The position numbers and the translations under genes were made by a program. A stretch of DNA of 64,000 nucleotides from Commensalibacter papalotli (ex Servin-Garciduenas et al. 2014) (GTDB lineage Bacteria; Pseudomonadota; Alphaproteobacteria; Acetobacterales; Acetobacteraceae): NCBI RefSeq assembly GCF_000527695.1, contig NZ_ATSX01000001.1:248001-312000 (forward strand), in the 5' to 3' direction. Positions 1 through 10,994 of the stretch are shown here, in pieces. A model generated the notes under the pieces. It was not told the DNA's origin and ran no database searches. It saw only the letters and a program-made list of their open reading frames with translations. How positions within the stretch are numbered: the stretch's first letter is position 1; the number at the start of each line of letters is the position of its first letter.

Positions 1-1
1 G

Positions 2-1078
2 TATGTTGGCTTAATTTGTTTGCTGGCAGCAGTTGGTTATATTGCTTTATATTCTGCGGCTGGTGGGGCTGATTATCCTTATGCACGTCCTCAGATGATG
101 CGTTTTGCAATAGGGTTTGTTGTGATGATTTCTGTGGCATTAACGCCATTGAGATTTCTTGCAAAACTCGCTTGGCCCTTATATGGGCTGGGTATTGTGT
201 TGTTGTTGGCTGTTTTGCATATGGGTCATGTAGGTAAAGGAGCAGAGCGGTGGATTGTTATTGGAGGTATTGCTTTGCAGCCCTCCGAGCTTATGAAAAT
301 AGGGTTGGTTTTGTTACTGGCGACTTGGTTTCATAAAATCAGTTGGAAGCAAATGGGTAATCCGTTGCGCCTCGTTGTTCCAGCTTTTTTAGTATTAGTT
401 CCTGTTGTTTTAATATTGAAAGAGCCTAATCTGGGAACAGCGGTCATTGTTGGCTGCATTGGTGCCTCAATTTTTTTTGTTGCAGGAATGCGTTTATGGT
501 TAATTCTTTTATTGGTATGTCCAATACCGTTTGCATTTGAATTTATTTATAGTCATCTTCATGATTATCAAAAAGCAAGGATTACTACATTTTTACATCC
601 AGAGAGCGATCCCTTAGGTGCAGGATATAATATTATTCAGTCAAAAATTGCTTTGGGTTCAGGAGGGATGTGGGGACAAGGTTTTTTACATGGAACCCAA
701 GCACAATTAAATTTTTTACCTGAAAAACAAACTGACTTTATTTTTACCATGTTATCAGAGGAGTGGGGTTTTGTCGGTGGAGCTTGTATTATTGGGTTGT
801 TACTGTTGATCATTATCGGAGGAATGATTTTTGCCATCCGTTCTAAAAATCAATTCGGTCGCTTGTTGGCTTTGGGGCTAACAATGAATTTCTTTTTCTA
901 CTGTGCAGTTAATTTGTCGATGGTAATGGGGGCTATTCCTGTTGGGGGGGTGCCTCTACCGATGGTGTCTTATGGTGGATCGGCAATGTTAACCGTTATG
1001 TTTGGGTTTGGGTTGTTATTATCGGTGCAAGTGCATAAAGATTCGACTTTTGGTATGGAAAAAAAAACCGAGGATTAA
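2..1078 (+). CDS. rodA: Rod shape-determining peptidoglycan glycosyltransferase RodA (5' end outside window)
   Basis: SEDS-family membrane glycosyltransferase that polymerises lipid II during cell elongation together with a class B penicillin-binding protein. The frame is already open at base 2, and an internal TTG at 20 is not a credible start because family N-terminal sequence precedes it, so the gene begins upstream of the window. Visible SEDS motifs are GKGAERWI, QPSELMKIG, EPNLGTA, the long conserved loop GQGFLHGTQAQLNFLPEKQ followed by TDFIF, and the C-terminal GGVPLPMVSYGGSAM. Around ten hydrophobic segments are evident. The DUF3293 gene follows after 5 bases with GAGG as its ribosome site, so the two are probably co-transcribed. 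The choice of RodA over FtsW rests on the TDFIFTMLSEEWGF block and the short C-terminus. Confidence 0.93.
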   Translation, partial: YVGLICLLAAVGYIALYSAAGGADYPYARPQMMRFAIGFVVMISVALTPLRFLAKLAWPLYGLGIVLLLAVLHMGHVGKGAERWIVIGGIALQPSELMKIGLVLLLATWFHKISWKQMGNPLRLVVPAFLVLVPVVLILKEPNLGTAVIVGCIGASIFFVAGMRLWLILLLVCPIPFAFEFIYSHLHDYQKARITTFLHPESDPLGAGYNIIQSKIALGSGGMWGQGFLHGTQAQLNFLPEKQTDFIFTMLSEEWGFVGGACIIGLLLLIIIGGMIFAIRSKNQFGRLLALGLTMNFFFYCAVNLSMVMGAIPVGGVPLPMVSYGGSAMLTVMFGFGLLLSVQVHKDSTFGMEKKTED

Positions 1079-1083
1079 AGAAT

Positions 1084-1476
1084 ATGGCGGGTATTTTGCC
1101 TCCCACAGCAAAAATAAATGTTGCATATAGGCAGAGTATTTACCAGGCTGGATCTGTTGTAAGTCAAATTGGTCATTACCCTAAAGGCATTCCTAGACAT
1201 CTAAATAAATCGATATTGGTCATGTTGAGTGCGTATAATCCAGGAGGAAGATTAAAACCCTTGGGATGGAATATGCGTATGATGCAAAAGTTAGAGCAAT
1301 ATTTATATCACTACGAATATTTTACAGGAACAGGTTCGTTAAAAGAGATTTCAGAGCCTCTTTTTATGGTGAATATTCCTGTATCAAAAGCAATATTACT
1401 CGCTAGGAAATTTCGGCAAAATGCAATTGTAGTTATTCGCTCTCAAAGGCGTTCAGCACTCGTTTTTTTGGCTTAA
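1084..1476 (+). CDS. DUF3293 domain-containing protein
   Basis: Small protein of 130 residues with no signal peptide or membrane segment. The middle (SAYNPGGRLKPL, then LEQYLYHYEYFTGTGS) and the end (ARKFRQNAIVVI) fit the DUF3293 family, in which a nucleophile-free alpha/beta fold of unknown function ends in a similar 'RFGQNAV' stretch. It lies 5 bases after rodA with GAGG about 10 bases before its ATG, so it is probably translated from the rodA message. No function can be assigned; a link with cell-wall synthesis is only suggested by position. Confidence 0.75.
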   Translation: MAGILPPTAKINVAYRQSIYQAGSVVSQIGHYPKGIPRHLNKSILVMLSAYNPGGRLKPLGWNMRMMQKLEQYLYHYEYFTGTGSLKEISEPLFMVNIPVSKAILLARKFRQNAIVVIRSQRRSALVFLA

Positions 1477-1706
1477 AAATCATTATTGGGATATTTTAAT
1501 CTTTAAAAATAATCATAGGATTTTACAAATCTGTTCAAATTAGACCTAAATTATATTTATAACCACTATTAGCTATAGTCCAAGTTTTACATTTTCTGTT
1601 TGGTTTATATAAATAGTAAAAGAGTAAGATGCTAAATAATACAGACTAAAAGTAATCATTAAATTTTATAATCATAATATTAATATAGTTGAAATATAAA
1701 AGATGA

Positions 1707-2717
1707 CTAAAACAACATCATAATCGCAAATTGAGGTTGTATAAAATCATTTGTATTATGACCATTTACAGTTAAAGCAGAGCCAACAATAACGCCGATT
1801 GTGGGTGACCAGTTATACTCAATGGCAGGTGCAATTTGAACATCATGAGAAGCCCCTGTAATATGGCGGTTATAAATAGCGTGTTTATCTGTGCCCCTTA
1901 TTCTGGTTCCTTTGGCCCAATCATAGACAAAATCAAAAGAAAGAAGCCATTTTTTATTTAGGCCATATTCAAGAGAAAAGCCCGTATTTCCAAATAATCC
2001 AGGTCTTGCATTTCCTCTATATCCTAAGGAAGTCCCATAGTTACTGATGTTTTTAATATTAACAGAATTCAATGGCTGCCTTCCAACCCCCCAAACACGA
2101 ACGCGAAAAGCACGGTTAAAAACTTTATAAGCTGCTTGGGATTGTAAGCCAAAACGTAATGCGTAGGTTCCATTACCAGCGCCGTCCAGAGCTCGTCCTA
2201 AATTAGAATAGTTTCCTGTTGGGAACGTCATGCCCAATATCGCGGTTACATTGGGTTGCAAAGTTCCGCGAATTTGATCAAGAATGCGATATTGAAACTC
2301 TATAGGTAAGTCTGCGAAATGAAGGCTGCTTGATGTTGTATGTCCATTCCACGCATAGCGAATTTGAGGGGTACTTTGTACAGAGAAATGATTGGTAACA
2401 GCGTATTTAACCAAGGTGAAATTAATAAAATTATCAGTTCTGTGTTGATTATTTTTAACATTTCCATTGGCTTGATAGGCACCACGACTGATAGTCATTT
2501 GAGCATAAGGCTCAATTGCCCAAAGACCAGCTTTGGCCATAGCACCAGATGGTGATAGTAAAGATCCAGTATAGCGTTGCTCATCTAAAATATTTGTTGT
2601 TTGTTGAGATGGCGGGATAACTTGAGCATTAGCATGTGATAATGATTGGTAAAAGATCCATGCAAAAATACAAATGTTTAAAAGGTAATAGTATTTTGTA
2701 AAATATGCATGTTTCAT
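1707..2717 (-). CDS. Putative outer-membrane beta-barrel (transporter / Phenol_MetA_deg-like), paralogue A
   Basis: Secreted protein of 336 residues with an N-terminal hydrophobic segment ending SHANAQ, typical of a Sec signal peptide. The mature part alternates short amphipathic strands rich in aromatic and polar residues (IEPYAQMTISRGAY, VQIAPAIEYNW, TVNGHNTNDFIQPQFA) and ends in Phe, as expected for a barrel inserted by the Bam machinery. I chose the ATG at 2717 because AAGGA sits 7 bases before it; the longer TTG frame at 2735 has no ribosome site. The neighbour at 2895-3989 has the same architecture and long shared blocks, so the two are tandem duplicates. The family is often annotated simply as 'transporter'; substrate unknown. 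Confidence 0.7.
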   Translation of the reverse strand: MKHAYFTKYYYLLNICIFAWIFYQSLSHANAQVIPPSQQTTNILDEQRYTGSLLSPSGAMAKAGLWAIEPYAQMTISRGAYQANGNVKNNQHRTDNFINFTLVKYAVTNHFSVQSTPQIRYAWNGHTTSSSLHFADLPIEFQYRILDQIRGTLQPNVTAILGMTFPTGNYSNLGRALDGAGNGTYALRFGLQSQAAYKVFNRAFRVRVWGVGRQPLNSVNIKNISNYGTSLGYRGNARPGLFGNTGFSLEYGLNKKWLLSFDFVYDWAKGTRIRGTDKHAIYNRHITGASHDVQIAPAIEYNWSPTIGVIVGSALTVNGHNTNDFIQPQFAIMMLF

Positions 2718-2846
2718 ATAAGGATCCTTAGTCAACGTTAATCTGTAAGTTGACTTGATATTGATATTGTTTTTTCGTCTAATAATCCTGTTAAAAAAGT
2801 ATTTTATTATAGGTTAAGACAAAATTAATAATGGATGGGATATTAT

Positions 2847-2890
2847 AAAAACAACTCTAGAGAAAAACATTGATCTTTTGAGTTGTTTTC
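2847..2890 (-). terminator. Candidate Rho-independent terminator after paralogue B
   Basis: On the minus strand, just after the stop at 2895, arms AAAACAACTC and GAGTTGTTTT (2880-2889 with 2848-2857) can form a 10-bp stem with a 22-base loop, followed by a run of Ts. The long loop lowers confidence. If real, it separates transcription of the two barrel genes. Confidence 0.45.
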
Positions 2891-2894
2891 ATCA

Positions 2895-3989
2895 CTAAAA
2901 AGCAAAGTTTACTGCGAATTGAGGTTGCACAAAATCATTTGTATTATGACCATCCACAGTTAGTGCTGCGCCCACAATTACACCCATTGTTGGTGTCCAG
3001 TTATATTCAATAGCAGGCGCAATCTGAATATCATGAGAAGCTGCACTTACGTAACGTTCGAATGGACCATTTGTATAAGCACCTCTCATCCGAGTACCTT
3101 TTGCCCAATCATATTGAAAGTCAAAAGCCAAAACCCATTCTTTGGTAATTCCATATTCCAAAGAGAATCCCCAGTTTCCAAAGAGGCCAGATTTAGCATT
3201 TCCCTTATAGCCATCGTCTGTTCCATAGCTGCTGATATCACGTATATTTGCTGAAGTGAGAGGTTTTCTAGCAACCCCCCATAATCTAACGCGTAAGGCA
3301 TGATTATTGATATCATATGCCGCTTGTGACTGTATTCCGAATCTCAGAGCATAAGAGCCACTTCCTGCTGCATCAAGAGCTCTACCTAGGTTAGTATAAT
3401 CTCCTGTTGGAAAATTCATACCTAAATAGGTAGTAAAACTGGGAATGTATTTTTTGTTATTTTGGTCAATCCAACGATATTGTAATTCAACAGGCAAATC
3501 AGAAAAATGCACCGTACTTGCTGTAGTTCTGCCGTTCCAGTAATAGTTGACTTGTGGGGTGACCTGAACGCTCAGGTTATTGGTGATACCATATTTCACC
3601 AAAATAAAACTATCAGCAGAATCGGTTCTATGTTTATTGCTTCTGACGCGACCATCATTTAAATAACCACCACGGCTAATGGTTGATTGGAAATATGGTT
3701 CTATCATCAAAGATCCTGCCTGGGTCACAGCGCCTGATGGTGAAAGTAAGGATCCTGTGTATCTTTGAATATCAAGAATACTTACATTAGACGGCTTGTT
3801 TAGTACAGTGCTGTCAGTTGCTGCATTTGTTGACGGAACAGGTGTAATTGCAGAGTAATCTTGTGTTATTTTAGCATAGCTATGAGGTGCTAATGCGCAA
3901 AAAAAACCCATAGATAGAAAAGAGATTTTAAATTTTTGAGTCTGTTTTGATAATACTACAAAGGAAGGGTCTTTAAATAAAAAACGCAT
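2895..3989 (-). CDS. Putative outer-membrane beta-barrel, paralogue B
   Basis: Protein of 364 residues, paralogous to the gene downstream at 1707-2717. Both share the blocks QRYTGSLLSPSGA, HRTD, GRALD-AG, ALRFG-QSQAAY, RPGLFG or KSGLFGN, DWAKGTR, QIAPAIEYNW and DGHNTNDF or NGHNTNDF, and both end in a terminal Phe. The N-terminus has a basic stretch and a hydrophobic core ending at APHSYA, a probable signal peptide. GGAG stands 8 bases before the ATG. Copy B carries extra residues after the signal peptide that copy A lacks. Likely outer-membrane location; the channel or transport role is inferred from architecture only. Confidence 0.7.
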   Translation of the reverse strand: MRFLFKDPSFVVLSKQTQKFKISFLSMGFFCALAPHSYAKITQDYSAITPVPSTNAATDSTVLNKPSNVSILDIQRYTGSLLSPSGAVTQAGSLMIEPYFQSTISRGGYLNDGRVRSNKHRTDSADSFILVKYGITNNLSVQVTPQVNYYWNGRTTASTVHFSDLPVELQYRWIDQNNKKYIPSFTTYLGMNFPTGDYTNLGRALDAAGSGSYALRFGIQSQAAYDINNHALRVRLWGVARKPLTSANIRDISSYGTDDGYKGNAKSGLFGNWGFSLEYGITKEWVLAFDFQYDWAKGTRMRGAYTNGPFERYVSAASHDIQIAPAIEYNWTPTMGVIVGAALTVDGHNTNDFVQPQFAVNFAF

Positions 3990-4226
3990 CAGCCTGTCTC
4001 CAAAAATGGGGGAAAAATTAAGGTTGAAACGATAGTTAATCGTTGGTTAGTGAATTAAGATACCAAGCTAATAAATATAAGATGAAAATACTATATGGAA
4101 AAAACATACGTACTTCATTTACTTTTGCTTGTGTGCATAGACGACACAATATTTAACATCATCTGGATCAAAGACGTTGTATATACACTTTTTTGTTAAA
4201 TTAAGATGAGGGGGAGGTGAAAATAA

Positions 4227-5470
<1,244 letters not shown>

Positions 5471-5471
<1 letters not shown>

Positions 5472-7945
5472 CAAGATTTATGCTCTGAGGCAATAGCAGG
5501 GTTTTCCGGCCAGTGATGTTTTGGATATCTTCCTTTCATATCTTTTCTCATATCTTTCCATCCTTCATGCCAAAAACGTTGTAGATCACTTGTAATCGCT
5601 TGGGGGCGATTAGCAGGCGATAATAAACAACATTGCAATGCAATTTTTCCTTTTGCAATGGTAGGGGTGGTATTTAATCCAAAAAAATATTTTGCTGGTG
5701 CAGAGACCACAGGTACAGCCTGAGTGTAATCAATATAAATTTTATGATTATTTAATGATATCGCTTTAGGTAAGAGCTGATTTAAATCTTTGCAAACTGT
5801 ATATCCCAGATAGGCTTCAAGCATATCAGCAACATTAAGTTGTTTTACTTCGTTAAGACAAGTTAGTCCATTCATCCAAGGTAACAACCACGCTTCACAA
5901 TTCTCAATAAGCGCTTTTTCTGATAAATCAGGTAAGGATTCAAAAGAAAATTGTGATTGTGCAATTTGATATCGAGCTAGCAATTGTTTGCTTTGTTCAT
6001 CCCAGTTTAAGGTTTTGGATAGATTATTTTTGATATAACTGAATAAAACAGGAATGGCCTCTTTGGTGGAGGCAATGATATTGCGGTCTTGTAATGTAAG
6101 CCTGCCAAATTTAAGACGTTCTCTGATAATGACTTTACCACTGTTGGTATCTAAGGTTGTTTCTTGTTCAATTTCAGATCTTTGTTCAATAAAGCTGGAA
6201 AGGGCTTGTATTTTAACAGGGAAAGCCAAACAAATATTTGTGCGTTTATGTACATGCACACTGGCAACCGCCAACAGACCTTCTTTGGCAAAAGGATCTT
6301 GAGGTGATAAATGGGCAGCACCTCCTCCAGCAAGTCTAAAAGAGCCAATTTCACTGCGCCTTTGCGCCAAACGATCAGGAAAAGCAGCACAAATTAATAA
6401 AGCAGGATCTATTGCTGGGGGTTGCATTGCAGAGATTTGTAATCTTTTACGATAATCTTGATTAATTTTACGAATGCGATGCCATAGCCCTTGATCATTT
6501 CTTGAGATTGGAGGTTGGTGCAACCAAGCAAAGCGAAGTTTGATATCCACCGAAGCTGGCTCTTCATGACGCAATGGATCTCGTTCTTCTAATAAAGATG
6601 CAATATCTGCTGCTAATGCTTTTTCTTCGTTAGATCTGGCACTTAGCATCATGCAAGCAAGGCGTGGATGTGCTCCAAATTGTGCGACCTTATGTCCAAA
6701 TTTGGTTATATGACCTTTATGATCAAGGCATCCCAACAGGATTAAAAGCTCTTTGGCTGCTTCCATAACACCGAGAGAAGGCTTGTCAGGAAAAGGAATA
6801 TCCGAGATTTCGATCCCCATAATATCCGACCATGTTTGACAAACAAGTAAAAACTCACTGAGCTCGGCCTCTAATATTTCAGGGCGATCATGTAAAGGCA
6901 GGCTGCGTTCGGTGGCTTGTGTCCATAATTTGTAAACAACCCCTTCGCCTTCACGTCCAGCACGTCCTGCGCGTTGTGTCGCAGCAGCTTTGGAAATACG
7001 CTGCGTTTGTAGACGGGTTAACCCTGTATCAGCGTTTAGCTGAGGCATTCTGCGATACCCACCATCAATAACGATGCGAACGCCAGGAACGGTTAAAGAA
7101 GTTTCTGCAATAGAAGTGGCTAAAACAATCCGACGTGGTGTTTGATCAGAGGCTGGTCGCAAGGCTTTATCTTGCTCGGTGGCGGGTAAATCTCCGTAAA
7201 GTGGTAAAATTTCTGCATTTGGCAAAGAAAGCAGATTGATCGTTTTATGGATTTCGCCAGCACCTGGTAAGAAAGCCAGAATATTGCCTTTCTCAGAGTG
7301 ATAAGCTTCGGTAATTTGAGCTGCCATCACTGAAGAAAGGTCTCTGATATGGGTTAGGTCTCTTTTACGGTGGTGTGTCGTAATTGGATAGTAATCCGTT
7401 TTACTTTCGATAATATCGCAATGCAGGATTTTTTGGAGATTTGTTAAAGACGGAGTTGCCGACATAGCAATTAAACGCAGATCTGGGCGAAGGTTAGCTT
7501 GTAGATTACGACATAGCCCTAGGCATAAATCAGCATCCAAAGAGCGTTCGTGAATTTCGTCAAAAATAATTCCAGCAACATCGTCTAGCAGCGGGTTATT
7601 GAGTAATCGCCTAAGGAATAAGCCTTGGGTAACGACTTCAATTTTTGTCTGGGCACTGATTGCCTTGTCCATACGTGTTCGGTAACCAATGGTTTTTCCG
7701 ACTTCTTCATTTGATAAATGTGCCATTTGTCTTGCTGCTGCTCGGGTAGCAATACGACGTGGTTCCAACATAATCAGCTTTTTACTTTGTACCCATTGAG
7801 CGTCTTGTAAAGACAAAGGTACCAGGCTTGTTTTCCCCGTTCCAGGTGGGGCAACCAAGATCACATTTGGATGTTGATTTAAATAATCATAAAGTTTGGG
7901 CAGTGTCGATTGGATAGGTAGAGAAATATTTGGTATACTATACAT
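5471..7945 (-). CDS. hrpB: ATP-dependent helicase HrpB
   Basis: DEAH-box helicase of 824 residues, the usual length for HrpB. The Walker A motif APPGTGKTS (Lys38), the DEIH box at 129-132, the SAT-type motif MSATPSL and the C-terminal motif QRAGRAGREGEG are all present, followed by helicase-associated domains and the HrpB-specific C-terminal region. It is a probable RNA or DNA translocase whose physiological substrate is poorly defined across the family. It is divergent from dsbD, with 97 bases between starts, and overlaps the start of the HtrA-type gene by one base. Confidence 0.93.
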
Positions 7946-8042
7946 AAGAATTCATGAGTATGAGGATAATGAATCAGATGGCTTATTTATTATTATCTTC
8001 ATATATAAAAGACAAACCTAGTTTTATCAAAGGATAGTTTCA

Positions 8043-10118
8043 TTGCGTGTTTGGTTTTTGTTTTTTCTTGGGATGATAGGCTTTATTACCTCGGGCTCTT
8101 ATTCTGTTTTAGCTAAAGAAACTGATGCGGTTATCAGTAAACAGGATCAAACGACTATTTTGTCAGACAGTGATCACTATGATGGCCGTAAGGAACTGCT
8201 TTTGGGGTTGCGTATTAAACTGGCACCTGGGTGGCATACCTATTGGATTAATCCTGGCGATGCGGGGGAACCTGCCTCGGTCTCTGCCCAAATAAATAAT
8301 TCTGGTGCTCAAGAAGGTAAAATTATGTGGCCGTCACCAGAGCAATTAACCGAAAATGGTTTAATGTCTTATATTTATAAAGGAGACGTTATCTTACCAT
8401 TTAAAGTTTTGGTACCTGATGATCAGATTGGTAAAGATTTAAATTTTAAAGTTAAAGCCAGATGGTTAGTTTGCGCAGATGTTTGTATCCCAGAGGAAGG
8501 GGAGTTTGTTTTCGATTTACCAAAGGGACAGGCATCTATTTCACCAGACGCTTCTCTTATTCAACAGGCTTTATCGAAAAAACCAAAAAAAAGTCCATGG
8601 GATGTTTATATTACCTCATCAGGAAAGTTATGGGTAAAACAGGAGGGCGTTGATCCTGCACTTATAACCAAAGCATGGTTTATGCCAGAAAAAAGCGGTA
8701 TAATCGACCAAGTTGCATCTCAAACACTTTACGTAAAGCCAGGTTTGCTAACCTTAGATATTCCTTTGGCAGTTAAAAAAGAATTACAGCAACCTGTTCA
8801 TGGTGTTTTAGCCATTCAAGATGGCCAAAATCAAATACAGCATTTTTCGGTTCAAGCCAAAGTTGCACCTTTATCAACGCCTGTTCAAACGAGTTTACTT
8901 CTTTTGATCGGCAGTGCTTTTTTAGGTGGAATTTTATTAAACCTTATGCCTTGTGTATTTCCTGTTATTGCGATGAAACTCTTATCACTTAGTCGTATTG
9001 GGCAAGAACACATAAACGTGCGATATAAGAGCAGTATTGCTTATACAGCAGGCATTTTATGCTGTTTTATTATAATGGCATTTGCATTTGTAGGACTGCG
9101 GTGGATGGGATCGCAATTAGGGTGGGGGTTTCAATTTCAATCTGCGGGATTTGTTATTTTGTTATGCTGGTTACTTTTTGTCATTTCTTTAAATTTTCTT
9201 GGCGTATTTAACGTTCAATTTTCATTAAACAATACAGGTCCAGCAGGTAGATCATCAGAGTATTCCTCTGACTTTTTTACTGGCTTACTAGCGGTCTTGG
9301 TTGCAACGCCTTGTACGGCTCCTTTTATGGGGATAGCGATTGCAGGGGCATTGAATGCACCTTTGTGGATAAGTATTTTGATTTTTGTTGGTATGGGATT
9401 AGGATTGGCATTACCTTATGTTTTATTTGCATGCGTTCCTTCTTTTGCACGTATCTTACCACGTCCAGGTTTGTGGATGGATATTTTAAAACAATTATTA
9501 GCGTTCCCATTATTGCTTAGTTGTTTATGGTTGGCTTGGGTTGTTTATCAACATCAGCAATCAATGAGTTTTTTTGTATTACTCAGTGGATTTACAGGCC
9601 TAGGATTTGTTTGTTGGGCAATAGGATTAATACAACAGCTTTATATGCAAGGGATTTATAGAGTCTTTCGGATTTTCTTTGGTATTTTAATTGTGCTTAT
9701 TTTGTGTTTACTCGGTGGTGGATTTTATTTTTTTGTTCATGATCAAAATGGTAAAATAGAAACACAATTAAAAGAAAATGTAATGACTTACTCTGCGCAA
9801 AAACTTGAATTGTTACGGAAGGATCATAAACCAGTTTTTATAAATATGACGGCTTCTTGGTGCTTAACTTGTATGGTAAATGATAAAGTTGCTTTGTCTT
9901 CTACAAAAGTACAAGAGGCGTTTAAACATCAGCATATTACCTATATGGTTGGGGATTGGACGCAGTATGATAAATCTATTGGTGATTTTCTCAAGGCGCA
10001 TGGAAGAGAAGGGGTGCCGTTATATATTTACTATCCAGCTTATGGAAAACCAAAGATTTTACCACAGATTTTAACGTCTAATATTGTGCTTAGTTATTTG
10101 TCTGACTTAAAAAAATAG
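8043..10118 (+). CDS. dsbD: Thiol:disulfide interchange protein DsbD
   Basis: Inner-membrane electron conduit that passes reducing power from cytoplasmic thioredoxin to periplasmic partners. All three modules are visible. The N-terminal periplasmic domain follows a signal peptide and carries Cys144 and Cys148 (WLVCADVCIP). The membrane domain holds the redox pair Cys304 (LMPCVFPV) and Cys424 (ATPCTAPF). The C-terminal thioredoxin domain has Cys607-Cys610 (WCLTC). The start is TTG with AAGGAT about 8 bases upstream. The large N-terminal domain and 691-residue length resemble the ScsB-like branch of DsbD. No ccm or scs genes are adjacent. Confidence 0.9.
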   Translation: MRVWFLFFLGMIGFITSGSYSVLAKETDAVISKQDQTTILSDSDHYDGRKELLLGLRIKLAPGWHTYWINPGDAGEPASVSAQINNSGAQEGKIMWPSPEQLTENGLMSYIYKGDVILPFKVLVPDDQIGKDLNFKVKARWLVCADVCIPEEGEFVFDLPKGQASISPDASLIQQALSKKPKKSPWDVYITSSGKLWVKQEGVDPALITKAWFMPEKSGIIDQVASQTLYVKPGLLTLDIPLAVKKELQQPVHGVLAIQDGQNQIQHFSVQAKVAPLSTPVQTSLLLLIGSAFLGGILLNLMPCVFPVIAMKLLSLSRIGQEHINVRYKSSIAYTAGILCCFIIMAFAFVGLRWMGSQLGWGFQFQSAGFVILLCWLLFVISLNFLGVFNVQFSLNNTGPAGRSSEYSSDFFTGLLAVLVATPCTAPFMGIAIAGALNAPLWISILIFVGMGLGLALPYVLFACVPSFARILPRPGLWMDILKQLLAFPLLLSCLWLAWVVYQHQQSMSFFVLLSGFTGLGFVCWAIGLIQQLYMQGIYRVFRIFFGILIVLILCLLGGGFYFFVHDQNGKIETQLKENVMTYSAQKLELLRKDHKPVFINMTASWCLTCMVNDKVALSSTKVQEAFKHQHITYMVGDWTQYDKSIGDFLKAHGREGVPLYIYYPAYGKPKILPQILTSNIVLSYLSDLKK

Positions 10119-10173
10119 ATTTTAAAAAAGCTGCATAATCAATAATGATCGATTTTTTCTTTTATTAAAGCAC

Positions 10174-10195
10174 AATTATTTGAATTAGAATAATT
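10174..10195. promoter_or_regulatory. Candidate operator upstream of lutABC
   Basis: Inverted repeat AATTATT-N8-AATAATT with an AATT core in the spacer, 56 bases before the lutA start. Its two-fold symmetry fits a dimeric repressor such as a GntR-family LutR, but no regulator gene lies next to it. Inference from symmetry only. Confidence 0.3.
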
Positions 10196-10250
10196 TTCAG
10201 AATGATGATAAAACGACCACAATAATATATAAAAATAAAGGTTCAAGATA

Positions 10251-10994
10251 ATGAAAGTTGGGTTGTTTATCCCTTGTTATATGGATGCGTTGGAACCAGA
10301 GGTTGGGATATCAACCTTAAAATTACTAGAGCGTTTTAATGTCGATGTGACTTATCCTTTTGATCAGACCTGTTGTGGGCAACCAATGACCAATACAGGG
10401 TGTCATAAAGAAGCTGCGGAAACAGAAAAATTATTCGTCAAGAATTTTGCCGAGTTTGATTATATCGTGATGCCTTCTGGCAGTTGTACTAACCAAGTAA
10501 GGCATCATTTTGATGCAATTGATCAAACCAAAGAGGTGCAACATGTTCGTAAAAACACCTATGATTTAGTCGAATTTCTACATGATATTTTAAAAGTAGA
10601 TGCTTTTCCGTGGGCGACTTTCTCTCATAAAATAGCTATTCACTACAATTGCAATGCGTTAAGAGGATTGCGCCACGCCAGCATGTCTGAAAGGCGAGAA
10701 CCATTTTTCTCAAAACCCAAAGATTTATTATCAAAAGTCAAAGGTATAGAATTCGTAGAGCTGGAACGTCCAGATGAATGTTGTGGATTTGGGGGGACTT
10801 TTTCTGTGTTTGAAGAAGGGGTTTCAGCCAAGATGGGGCAAGACAAAGTCATGGATCAACATCGCAGTGGTGCGGAATATGTGATTTCTGCAGACAGCTC
10901 TTGTCTAATGCATCAAAAGGGCTGTGCGATGCGTATGGGGGTTAATTTGAAATATGCGCATATTGCTCAGATCTTAAACGGGGATTTGTCATGA
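10251..10994 (+). CDS. lutA: Lactate utilisation protein LutA, (Fe-S)-binding
   Basis: Subunit of the LutABC L-lactate dehydrogenase complex, related to the heterodisulfide-reductase subunit and GlcF. Two CCG cysteine-rich motifs are visible: Cys41-Cys42 (TCCGQP) and Cys177-Cys178 (DECCGFGGTFS), which bind a non-cubane or 4Fe-4S cluster in this family. The length of 247 residues is typical. AAAGG lies 9 bases before the ATG. The stop overlaps the lutB start by four bases (ATGA), so the three genes form one operon. Confidence 0.93.
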   Translation: MKVGLFIPCYMDALEPEVGISTLKLLERFNVDVTYPFDQTCCGQPMTNTGCHKEAAETEKLFVKNFAEFDYIVMPSGSCTNQVRHHFDAIDQTKEVQHVRKNTYDLVEFLHDILKVDAFPWATFSHKIAIHYNCNALRGLRHASMSERREPFFSKPKDLLSKVKGIEFVELERPDECCGFGGTFSVFEEGVSAKMGQDKVMDQHRSGAEYVISADSSCLMHQKGCAMRMGVNLKYAHIAQILNGDLS

